NCBI GenBank assembly: GCA_017432895.1
Contig: JAFRIG010000034.1
Coordinates: 1 to 54,949 of the forward strand
Reading direction: 5' to 3'
DNA length: 54,949 bases
From: Erysipelotrichaceae bacterium
GTDB taxonomy: Bacteria > Bacillota_I > Bacilli_A > Erysipelotrichales > Erysipelotrichaceae
Program-made: the position numbers and the translations under genes
The notes under the pieces: model-generated
The model's input: only the letters and a program-made list of their open reading frames with translations
Told to the model about the DNA's origin: nothing
Databases searched by the model: none
Shown here: positions 42,540-49,981 of the stretch, one piece after another
Numbering within the stretch: the stretch's first letter is position 1
How the letters are laid out: each line of letters starts with the position of its first letter

Positions 42540-43703
42540 TTAACTGTTTGCAGGGTCAGCCTTTGCTTTTTCAGCCTCTACATATTCAGTCGTAGCACCG
42601 ACAGCTGTACCGACTTCGATCTTGCCGGCTAACAGGTCAGCGACAACTTCCTCATATCTCTGATAGAGTTCAGGTTTGCCTTCTTTGATCGTCTTGACGA
42701 AGACATCAGTCTCGATCATCTCCAGATAACCTGAGTCGAAGTCGAAGGAGTTGTTGGCACCCCAAACGATCGTGCCGTCATAAATGCTCTTTAAGCCATC
42801 ATAGATAGCGTAACCGAACTGTTTGACAGCTGAAGAAACAGTGTATTCTGCCTGTTCCGGATGGCTGATTGCCAGCTGGCCGGAGTGGTCGGTATCAACA
42901 CCGAAGGCATATCTCTTGTCTTCGTAAGCAGCCTGACATACACCGAAGGAAGCCGGAGCACAGACACCGAAGCTTACGTCAGCACCGTTGATGTACTGGT
43001 CATGAGCCAGGTCATGAGCCTTGCCGGAGTCTTCCCAGTTACCTACATAGGAATACAGGACTTTTACTTCCGGATCAATGTAATGAGCACCCTGGATGTA
43101 ACCGATGAGGAAGTCATCGATAGCTGTGATCATACCACCGCCAACGAAACCGATGACCTTGTCTTCGTTTGCCAGTTCAAGATCGGATTCAGTCATTAAA
43201 GCACCTAAAGCACCGGCTGCGAAAGCCAGAGTGTTCTGCTTGCAGAGGTAAGAAGAAACGTTGTTCTTGATCTCAGGATATGAATCGAAATCGATCGTGC
43301 AGTCGAAGACCATGAACTTGATGTCAGGGAAGTCCTGAGCAGCCTGCTCAACATACTCTTCGATTGACCAGTAACCGGTAACGACTACATCGTATTTGCC
43401 TGATGAGCACAGTTCAGCCAGTGAAGAAGCTGTATGAGTATCATCATAGTTCAATTCGAATGTGTCAACAGTAGAACCTGTCTCGGCACAGAATTTCTGA
43501 ATGCCTTCATAAACGAGGTCTTCACATGATAAGCTTCCTAAAGTCTGAGAAACAAACTGTAAGATGCGAAGAGGCTTGCCAGTCAGATCAGTGGTTTCTT
43601 CTGTCGGTTCTTCAGCCGGTTCAGTGGAACCGCCGCCGTTTGAACAGCCGACCAGCGAGAAGATCATCAGTACAGCAAGCAAAAGAGTCAAAAGTTTTTT
43701 CAT
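42540..43703 (-). CDS. BMP-family substrate-binding lipoprotein
   Basis: A 387-residue nucleoside-binding-type protein of the BmpA/NupN family. The lipobox is LVGCSNGGG at about 17-25, followed by an acidic Glu/Thr spacer. Conserved stretches are DVVVTGYWS, KFMVFDCTID, NTLAFAAGALGALM, IGFVGGGMITAIDDFLIGYIQGA and GADVSFGVC. The ATG has AAAGGAG 6 bases upstream; an upstream TTG in frame overlaps the ribosome binding site. It is the first operon gene, behind a 290-base leader with a cre site. Confidence 0.92.
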   Translation of the reverse strand: MKKLLTLLLAVLMIFSLVGCSNGGGSTEPAEEPTEETTDLTGKPLRILQFVSQTLGSLSCEDLVYEGIQKFCAETGSTVDTFELNYDDTHTASSLAELCSSGKYDVVVTGYWSIEEYVEQAAQDFPDIKFMVFDCTIDFDSYPEIKNNVSSYLCKQNTLAFAAGALGALMTESDLELANEDKVIGFVGGGMITAIDDFLIGYIQGAHYIDPEVKVLYSYVGNWEDSGKAHDLAHDQYINGADVSFGVCAPASFGVCQAAYEDKRYAFGVDTDHSGQLAISHPEQAEYTVSSAVKQFGYAIYDGLKSIYDGTIVWGANNSFDFDSGYLEMIETDVFVKTIKEGKPELYQRYEEVVADLLAGKIEVGTAVGATTEYVEAEKAKADPANS

Positions 43704-43783
43704 AATTCTCCTTTTGGCCAATAGACGTCCCTTGTCTAAACGTCAATTGATCTTTATTTCCTTTCTTAATGAACGACCTTTTT

Positions 43784-43797
43784 TGTTAGCGCTTTCA
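43784..43797 (-). promoter_or_regulatory. cre site (CcpA binding)
   Basis: TGAAAGCGCTAACA on the minus strand fits the CcpA consensus TGWAANCGNTNWCA at every position. It lies about 80 bases before the lipoprotein ATG and downstream of the predicted start of transcription, so CcpA would act as a roadblock and cause catabolite repression. Confidence 0.7.
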
Positions 43798-43894
43798 AGA
43801 GTGCGGAAAATTTTTTGGACAGGATCTTTCAGGATGACAAGTTTCCCTTAGGATCTGATCCGGGGGTCACAAAACGTTATCGTTTCATGATCAT

Positions 43895-43990
43895 CTTCTT
43901 TCTCATATTGACGATCTAAAGGTCTAATGATCGTCAGCGCATTATATAGGCCGATAACTCGGCCGCCCAACTATTGAAACAATAGTGCAG
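43895..43990 (-). ncRNA. structured 5' leader of the transporter operon
   Basis: Read on the minus strand, three hairpins follow each other: ACTATTG/CAATAGT with a TTT loop, GGCCGA/TCGGCC with a GTTA loop, and TGACGATC/GATCGTCA with a 12-base loop. They begin a few bases after the predicted start. The loops do not fit the purine riboswitch. It may be an unknown riboswitch or a protein-binding leader. Confidence 0.45.
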
Positions 43991-43996
43991 ACCTGG

Positions 43997-44021
43997 ATTA
44001 TACTTTTCCGGTATCCGGAAA
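43997..44021 (-). promoter_or_regulatory. promoter and operator palindrome of the transporter operon
   Basis: TATAAT (43997-44002, minus strand) is the probable -10. Two bases upstream is a perfect palindrome with 7-base arms (TTTCCGGTATCCGGAAA, 44005-44021). It covers the spacer, the usual position for a repressor. Confidence 0.55.
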
Positions 44022-44143
44022 TGTTTCTTATAATCTAATTTTATCACACAATTTTCACATAACAACAGCAACTCATACTATATCTGACAAATAATCATTT
44101 ATTGTCTGTGTTCGCGATAAGAGATCATCGGTTCTTGCCATGA

Positions 44144-44149
44144 TATAAT
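44144..44149 (+). promoter_or_regulatory. extended -10 of a leaderless gene
   Basis: TGATATAAT is an extended -10; the ATG of the THEP1-like gene follows after 6 bases. Confidence 0.6.
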
Positions 44150-44155
44150 GTGTTC

Positions 44156-44872
44156 ATGTACCTGCTGACAGGCAAACCGAATACCGGAAAATCCACCGCC
44201 ATCAAAACACTCATCGAGCTGCTGGGACCGTCACGATGTGACGGCTTCTATACCCAAGAGATCCTTTCGGATAAAGACAGGATCGGTTTTAAAACAATCA
44301 CCCTTTCCGGAAATGAATTCGTATTTGCCCATATCGATTTTCCTAAGACATTTGCCATCGAAGAATTCGGCGTGGATATCGATGCCTTTGAAAAGATCGC
44401 TCTTCAGGCCTTAAACAGCGATAAAAAATATCTCATCATCGACGAGATCGGTCCGATGCAGCTATTTTCGTCTTCATTTCAGGAATTCTTAGGGAAATTA
44501 TCCGATTCCGATAAGAAAGTCATTGCCACGATCTGTAAAGAAGACAATGAATTTACCGCTTTACTGAAGGAAAGAAATAAAGATCATCTTTTTGAGCTCA
44601 CAATGGAAAACCGCAACGAAATGCCTTTTATCCTGGCCACTCAACTCAACAAAGACGATCCGCTCTATCTGTCAAAACTGGAATTATCCCAAAAGTATCA
44701 CCAAGAAAAAGAACGTTTTTCCTATGAACAAGGAAAGATCATCTTAAGATCCACTCACGATATCCGAACCATTGAAAGAATAAACAGCCATTATAAGTGC
44801 AGCTGCGATTATTTTCAAGAAAACGATACCTGCAGTCATATCATGGCCGTTATACGCAATTCAATATCCTAA
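44156..44872 (+). CDS. THEP1-like nucleoside-triphosphatase with C-terminal SWIM finger
   Basis: A 238-residue protein. Residues 1-165 resemble THEP1 nucleotide phosphatases: Walker A TGKPNTGKST near 5-14 and Walker B YLIIDEIGPMQL near 95-106. The last 30 residues form a SWIM-type zinc finger, CSCDYFQENDTCSH (CxC...CxH). SWIM fingers usually bind DNA or protein, and this pairing is unusual. The ATG is chosen because the -10 ends 6 bases upstream and no ribosome binding site exists; a GTG two codons earlier overlaps the promoter spacing. It converges with a nucleoside hydrolase gene. Confidence 0.75.
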   Translation: MYLLTGKPNTGKSTAIKTLIELLGPSRCDGFYTQEILSDKDRIGFKTITLSGNEFVFAHIDFPKTFAIEEFGVDIDAFEKIALQALNSDKKYLIIDEIGPMQLFSSSFQEFLGKLSDSDKKVIATICKEDNEFTALLKERNKDHLFELTMENRNEMPFILATQLNKDDPLYLSKLELSQKYHQEKERFSYEQGKIILRSTHDIRTIERINSHYKCSCDYFQENDTCSHIMAVIRNSIS

Positions 44873-45798
44873 ATGTGTCTTCTCAAGACATCCTCCACCA
44901 GATCCCAAAATCTTTCCAGATCGATCTTGAGACCGACCGTAACATTCTTATCTAAATGGAAACGATCATTGATATCGCAAACCGTCCGCCCATAGCTGGG
45001 CCCTTTTGAAAGATCGATATCCACATGCATCTTTTTAGTCTCATATAATTCCGGTGCCACCAGGTAAGTGACCGCTGTGACATCATGAACCGGACCGGCC
45101 GAAAGACCGTTGACCGCTTGGGAATGCAGGGTAAAACTCATGATATCCGCAAACAGCTGTCCGGCTTTATTGCCGATATTGGCCATCCTTTCGATCACCT
45201 TTTCATCAGCTAAAGCCGTATTGGTCAGATCCAAAGGCATCATTGCGATCTCCACACCGGAAGAGAAGACGATATGAGCCGCTTCCGGATCGACATAGAT
45301 GTTGAATTCCGCACTTGGGGTCGAATTGCCGATGCCAACCGCTCCGCCCATCAGTACGATCCTTCTGATCTTCTTTACGATCTCAGGCTCCATCAGCATC
45401 GCCATGGCGATATTCGTTAAAGGCCCAACCGGTACCAGTGTGATATCCCCATCACTTTCCATCAGTGTTCTGATCAGATAATTGACCGCGTGTTCATCCT
45501 GCGCCTTGATCTTAAGTTCATCAAAGACCGGACCATCCAGACCGCTCTTGCCATGAACATCATCCGCCACTTCCTGGGCCTTGACGATAGGCTTAGCCAT
45601 GCCGCCATAGACCGGTACATCTAAACCAAGATGTTGTACGACATGAAGCGTATTGGGCAAGGTCTTATCCAGAGTGGAATTTCCCGCAACCACCGTAACT
45701 CCCAGCAGTTCAATGTCGGGGTGTTTTGAAGCCACCATCAAAGCGATCGCGTCGTCGTGACCCGTATCGCAATCCAGGATCATTTTTATCTTTTTCAT
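44869..45798 (-). CDS. nucleoside hydrolase (IUNH family) 2
   Basis: A 309-residue paralogue of the hydrolase at 31853. DCDTGHDDAIAL begins the calcium site, with VGPLTNIAMA, GGAVGIGNSTPSAEFNIYVDPEA and VHDVTAVTYL following. It has its own transcript and lies divergent to a Crp/Fnr regulator, an arrangement known from E. coli rihB and yeiL. Confidence 0.92.
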   Translation of the reverse strand: MKKIKMILDCDTGHDDAIALMVASKHPDIELLGVTVVAGNSTLDKTLPNTLHVVQHLGLDVPVYGGMAKPIVKAQEVADDVHGKSGLDGPVFDELKIKAQDEHAVNYLIRTLMESDGDITLVPVGPLTNIAMAMLMEPEIVKKIRRIVLMGGAVGIGNSTPSAEFNIYVDPEAAHIVFSSGVEIAMMPLDLTNTALADEKVIERMANIGNKAGQLFADIMSFTLHSQAVNGLSAGPVHDVTAVTYLVAPELYETKKMHVDIDLSKGPSYGRTVCDINDRFHLDKNVTVGLKIDLERFWDLVEDVLRRHI

Positions 45799-45843
45799 AA
45801 TTCAATCTCTCTTTCACCTTCATTGTATGAAAGTGTTATCATT

Positions 45844-45869
45844 AAAAATAGGATATATCTCCTATTTTT
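45844..45869. promoter_or_regulatory. palindromic operator between nucleoside hydrolase and Crp/Fnr genes
   Basis: AAAAATAGGA and TCCTATTTTT form a perfect inverted repeat with 10-base arms and 6-base spacer, right before the regulator ATG. The spacing suits a Crp/Fnr dimer, so autoregulation and control of the divergent hydrolase are likely. A TATTTT inside the right arm, 7 bases before the ATG, may be the -10. Confidence 0.65.
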
Positions 45870-45875
45870 ATCAAT

Positions 45876-46547
45876 ATGAACAGTAAAGATGAAAGCCTCT
45901 TAAAAAAGCTTATTCAAAAAGAATCATTCAAAGAATACTTCAGTGAAGATTACGATGAAGGGCTTTCGCTTTTGCGTTTTGATCGTTCGCAAAACATCAT
46001 CAGACAATCCACTACTCCCGAATATCTCTATTTCATGTGCTTAGGACGCTGCAGGGTCACGGCCTATTCCCAGAATGGCAAGAAAATGGTCCTGTCTGTT
46101 CTTAAAGCTCCCTGTCTGATCGGTGAGATCGAACTGATCTCTGAAAGAAGAGCTTTAAGTGTCGATGCCCTGGAAGACTGTCTGATGATCGCCATTCCTT
46201 TGCAGCTATACAGGCAGAAACTGCTGAATGATCCCCGTTTTTTAAGAAGACTCTGTCTTTCTCTTAGTGAAAAGGAAGGCAAGGCCATCCTGGCCTACGC
46301 TCATAACATCTCATATCCTTTATTGAACAGACTGGCTCGCTTTATTCTCGACAATAAAGAAGGAGATCTTCTCAAAGTCAAAAAAGTCGTCATCGCCGAA
46401 ACACTCGGTGTTTCCTACCGGCATCTGGAATCCGTGATAAATGAACTGGTCGAAAGAAAGATCCTTGAAAAAAGAAAGCTCACCTATCTCATCAAAGATC
46501 TTAAAACGCTTGAGGAACTCTCGCAAGCCATGGATATCGCTATCTAA
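45876..46547 (+). CDS. Crp/Fnr-family regulator (YeiL-like)
   Basis: A 223-residue regulator. A cyclic-nucleotide-binding-type beta barrel (about 25-130: EYLYFMCLGRCRVTAYSQNGKKMVLSVL, then IGEIELISERR) is followed by a dimer helix and a winged HTH (VVIAETLGVSYRHLESVINELVERKILEK). The Fnr four-cysteine pattern is absent from the start. Divergence from a nucleoside hydrolase gene points to control of nucleoside use. The effector is unknown. Confidence 0.87.
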   Translation: MNSKDESLLKKLIQKESFKEYFSEDYDEGLSLLRFDRSQNIIRQSTTPEYLYFMCLGRCRVTAYSQNGKKMVLSVLKAPCLIGEIELISERRALSVDALEDCLMIAIPLQLYRQKLLNDPRFLRRLCLSLSEKEGKAILAYAHNISYPLLNRLARFILDNKEGDLLKVKKVVIAETLGVSYRHLESVINELVERKILEKRKLTYLIKDLKTLEELSQAMDIAI

Positions 46548-46569
46548 AAAAGTCCCGCAGGACTTTTTT
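46546..46569. terminator. bidirectional terminator
   Basis: AAGTCC/GGACTT with loop CGCA and A and T runs on both sides, shared by the Crp/Fnr gene and convergent purD. Confidence 0.8.
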
Positions 46570-47833
46570 ATCTGATAGCTTTTAATGCCCGCTGACCGAT
46601 ATCATGGCGATAATACTGATTATCGAAATGAACCTGATCGACGACCTTATAAGCGTTTTCGATCGCCTCCTCCAGGCTCTTGCCGATACCGGAACAACCC
46701 AATACACGACCACCGTTGGTCAAGAGTTTGCCATCCGCAATCTTAGCACCGGCCACAAAGACCATATTGGATACCTCTTCAGGAATACTGATCTCATAGC
46801 CCTTTTCGTAGTTCTCGGGATAACCATCGGAAGCCATGATGACACAAGCGGCATAGCCGTCCATGAACTCAACTTCCGTTTCCGCCAGGGTTCCGTTTGT
46901 CGTAGCCTGCATGATCGTTAAGAGATCGCTCTTCAGCAATGGCAGTACGACCTGCGTCTCCGGATCACCGAAACGACTGTTGTATTCAACGACCTTCGGT
47001 CCGTCTTTTGTCAACATCAAACCGAAATACAGGCAGCCTTTGAAAGTCCTTCCTTCGGCATTTAAAGCATTTATCGTCGGCAAGAAGATCTTTTCCATGC
47101 AGGTATCCGCAACTTCCTTGGTATAGTAAGGATTCGGAGCTATCGTACCCATACCGCCGGTATTGAGTCCTTCATCGTTGTCATGAGCTCGCTTGTGGTC
47201 CATCGAAGACACCATCGGCTTGACGACCTTACCATCAGTGAAAGACAATACCGTGATCTCCGGTCCTTCCATGAATTCTTCAATGACGATCTGATTGCCG
47301 CTGGCCCCAAACTGCTTATCCAGCATGATGGACCTGACAGCTTCTTTTGCCTCATCTCTGGTCATGGCGATGATGACACCCTTACCTAAAGCCAGACCAT
47401 CGGCTTTGACGACTGTCGGGATCGGACAGGTTTCCACATATTCCAAAGCCTTATCCGTATCATCAAACGTCTCATATGCCGCCGTCGGGATATTATATTT
47501 TTTCATCAGGTTCTTGGAAAAGACCTTGCTTCCTTCCACGATCGCCGCATTGGCCCGCGGTCCAAAAGAGGGAATACCGGCTGCTTCCAAAGCATCCACG
47601 GCACCCATGACCAGCGGATCATCCGGTGCTACCACAACATAATCGATTTCGTTTTCCTTGGAAAACTTCACGATCCCCTCGATATCTTTGGCACCGACAT
47701 CAACACATTTCGCATCAGCAGCGATACCGCCGTTGCCCGGCAAGGCATAGATGATCTCAACTTCAGGATTCTCTTTGATCTTTTTGATAATGGCGTGTTC
47801 TCTTCCGCCACTTCCAACTACTGCAACCTTCAT
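46568..47833 (-). CDS. purD: phosphoribosylamine-glycine ligase
   Basis: A 421-residue ATP-grasp enzyme of purine synthesis that makes glycinamide ribonucleotide. Motifs are VVGSGGREHAI at the start, GIPSFGP, PTVVKADGLALGKGV, GMGTIAPNPYY and EYNSRFGDPETQ. It has full length and stands alone, without other pur genes. AAGGAG lies 8 bases before the ATG. Confidence 0.95.
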   Translation of the reverse strand: MKVAVVGSGGREHAIIKKIKENPEVEIIYALPGNGGIAADAKCVDVGAKDIEGIVKFSKENEIDYVVVAPDDPLVMGAVDALEAAGIPSFGPRANAAIVEGSKVFSKNLMKKYNIPTAAYETFDDTDKALEYVETCPIPTVVKADGLALGKGVIIAMTRDEAKEAVRSIMLDKQFGASGNQIVIEEFMEGPEITVLSFTDGKVVKPMVSSMDHKRAHDNDEGLNTGGMGTIAPNPYYTKEVADTCMEKIFLPTINALNAEGRTFKGCLYFGLMLTKDGPKVVEYNSRFGDPETQVVLPLLKSDLLTIMQATTNGTLAETEVEFMDGYAACVIMASDGYPENYEKGYEISIPEEVSNMVFVAGAKIADGKLLTNGGRVLGCSGIGKSLEEAIENAYKVVDQVHFDNQYYRHDIGQRALKAIR

Positions 47834-47914
47834 TTTTCAACTCCTTTTGTTTACAACTCTATTATAGTAGGTTTATGTGCTATACTGACAGCGAACACGA
47901 AAGAAGAAAAGATC

Positions 47915-49090
47915 ATGATCAAAGAAATACTCACTTATGACATTTATTCAGACGATAACCCTGCCGTTCTGCAGGAAAAATGCCGGCTCGTCAACGACTT
48001 TCAATCCCAAGAAACAAAACAATGCATCGAAGATCTCAATGATACCCTTGATGAACTGATCAAAACGGAAGGCAACAAACGGGGAGCCATCGGACTCTCC
48101 GCCAATCAGATCGGCTACGACCTGGCCATGAGTGCGGTCACTTTAGGCGACCAAAGATATATGCTGATAAACCCGAAGCTGATCAAAGAAAATGGCAAAG
48201 AAAGACTCTTCCGCATCGGCTGCTTCAGCCTCTACAAGTACAGAGCCATGGTCAGATACAACGATGAAGTAGTGATCTCCTACTACGATGAAGACGGAAA
48301 CAAAAAAGAACTGTCTTTACAGGGAGACCGTTCCTGCGTCGTTCAGCACGAGATGGACCATCTGGTCGGTGATCTGCTTTTTGAAAGACTTGAGCACAAA
48401 AAAGAAGATCTCTTCGTGCCTAGAGAGTCCTTATATAAAGACGGAAGCATCCCGCCTGAAAACCACGGTCCTCTTTTTGAAGAAAACAGGAAAAAGGGTC
48501 TCAACAAAGTCATGGATGCTCCGACATACTACAGTTCTTTATTCAACGACTACAGCGACTATGTCTCCTTGACTGAAAAAACAGCCAAAGAAAGAAAAGA
48601 ACTCCTCGATATGATCATCAGGCATACGCCAGCTAATGCCAGGATCCTGGAAGCGGATGAATCGACCTCCGTTTTATCCGTTTATCTAAACAAAAACGGA
48701 TATCGCAATGACGCCTGCATCTTTGATCCGGATATGAAAGATCTCGATGAAAGAATCAATGCCCAAAACAAGACAGCCGTTAATTATCATTCAGGAAACA
48801 TCACACGGCTTCCTTTCAGCGACAAAACTTTTGAAACTATCTTCTCCTATGGGATCCTGGAAACACTTGATGACGAAAAGCTTTCTCTCGCCTTGAAAGA
48901 AGGTCTCAGAATCGCGGACATCTATATATTTGAAGTACCGACTATTGATTTCTCGGGCAACACCTTAAAAGGAAACGAAAGATTAAGAGACAGGGAAAGC
49001 TGGGAAAATCAGCTGTCACAAATGTCCCTAAAGATCATTGAAGTCAAAGAAAAAGACGGCTTCCTGATCTTTGCGGTCAAATCTGAGTAA
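47915..49090 (+). CDS. peptide deformylase fused to a methyltransferase-like domain
   Basis: A 391-residue protein. Residues 1-175 are a peptide deformylase: motif 1 GAIGLSANQIG, motif 2 RIGCFSLYKYRA (the usual EGCLS has lost its Glu but keeps the metal Cys), and motif 3 VVQHEMDHL with both metal His and the catalytic Glu. Residues about 225-390 look like a Rossmann methyltransferase (RILEADESTSVLSVYLNKNG, then GNITRLPFSDKTFETIFSYGILETL). The first glycine motif is poor, so SAM binding is uncertain. TATACT at 47881-47886 and AGAAG before the ATG give it a short ordinary leader. The open frame continues upstream without support. Confidence 0.8.
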   Translation: MIKEILTYDIYSDDNPAVLQEKCRLVNDFQSQETKQCIEDLNDTLDELIKTEGNKRGAIGLSANQIGYDLAMSAVTLGDQRYMLINPKLIKENGKERLFRIGCFSLYKYRAMVRYNDEVVISYYDEDGNKKELSLQGDRSCVVQHEMDHLVGDLLFERLEHKKEDLFVPRESLYKDGSIPPENHGPLFEENRKKGLNKVMDAPTYYSSLFNDYSDYVSLTEKTAKERKELLDMIIRHTPANARILEADESTSVLSVYLNKNGYRNDACIFDPDMKDLDERINAQNKTAVNYHSGNITRLPFSDKTFETIFSYGILETLDDEKLSLALKEGLRIADIYIFEVPTIDFSGNTLKGNERLRDRESWENQLSQMSLKIIEVKEKDGFLIFAVKSE

Positions 49091-49098
49091 ATATGAAA

Positions 49099-49123
49099 CG
49101 GGAGGCAAATGCCTCCCGCTATT
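49099..49123 (+). terminator. terminator after the deformylase fusion
   Basis: CGGGAGGC/GCCTCCCG with loop AAAT, followed by CTATTTTG. Confidence 0.7.
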
Positions 49124-49143
49124 TTGATCCTATTGTATATTTA

Positions 49144-49932
49144 CTATTTGATCTTCGACATGAAACGTTTGACGTTTTTCACATCGACCGGATTTTCAAC
49201 GATATGATCCTTCTTCAATGAACTGCCTACGATCGCGCCATTGATATAAGGCAGATATTCGTTGACATTCTTCTCGTTGATGCCGCTGCCTAAGAAGACC
49301 GGTAAACCCTTGGCATGTTTGTTGACCAGTTTGACATCCTCGACGCTAGGATTGACACCGGTAGTGATACCGGTCACGATGATACCATCGACTCCACCTT
49401 CGATCAAAGATTCGATCGTGAAATCAAGAGGCTGTTCAGCTAATGGGAAAGTATGTTTGACATTGGCATCGGCCAGGATCATGATGTCCTTGTTGTAATG
49501 AGCCTTAAGTCTCATCAGTTTAGGTCCGGCCGCAATAAACAGACCGTTGGGACCGATCCTGTTTTCCGCAAAGACCTCGCATCTTAAGAAATCGACGTCG
49601 TTGCAATAGGCGACCGCCCATTCCGTTTCCACATCATTGAATTGATAGTTGATACCGACCGGAAGTTTCGTCTCCCTGCGGATCCTGGCGACCATCGTCG
49701 CAAAAGCGATCTTATTGATCGGTTCATTTTCGGCGGCATAAGGCACATCACCGAAGTTCTCGATGATCAGTGCTCCCGCACCGCCCTTCTCCAAAGCACG
49801 AAGATCCTTTAAGGCGGCTTCATAGACGGCTTCCATATCTCCCTTGTAAGCCGGTGAGCCCGGTAAAGGAAGCAGGTGTACCATACCGATGATTACTTTT
49901 TCATTTTTCAGTTTTTCTCTTAAAGCGTTCAT
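49144..49932 (-). CDS. BtpA/SgcQ-family protein
   Basis: A 262-residue TIM-barrel protein of the BtpA/SgcQ family. VIIGMVHLLPLPGSPAY at the start, ALIIENFGDVPY, LPVGINYQFND and GVDGIIVTGITTG are characteristic. The family's reaction is unsettled; some members are placed near sugar or nucleoside genes. AAGGAG is present upstream of the ATG. It is transcribed alone. Confidence 0.87.
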   Translation of the reverse strand: MNALREKLKNEKVIIGMVHLLPLPGSPAYKGDMEAVYEAALKDLRALEKGGAGALIIENFGDVPYAAENEPINKIAFATMVARIRRETKLPVGINYQFNDVETEWAVAYCNDVDFLRCEVFAENRIGPNGLFIAAGPKLMRLKAHYNKDIMILADANVKHTFPLAEQPLDFTIESLIEGGVDGIIVTGITTGVNPSVEDVKLVNKHAKGLPVFLGSGINEKNVNEYLPYINGAIVGSSLKKDHIVENPVDVKNVKRFMSKIK

Positions 49933-49981
49933 ATTCGACTCCTTGTTACTCTATCTTTAGTATAAATGAATTTTAAGCGAT

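Noticed and set aside
43895..43990. Purine riboswitch before the nucleoside transporter
   Set aside because: The conserved loop and junction bases of the purine aptamer are absent; loops are TTT and GTTA. The structure is reported as unassigned instead.
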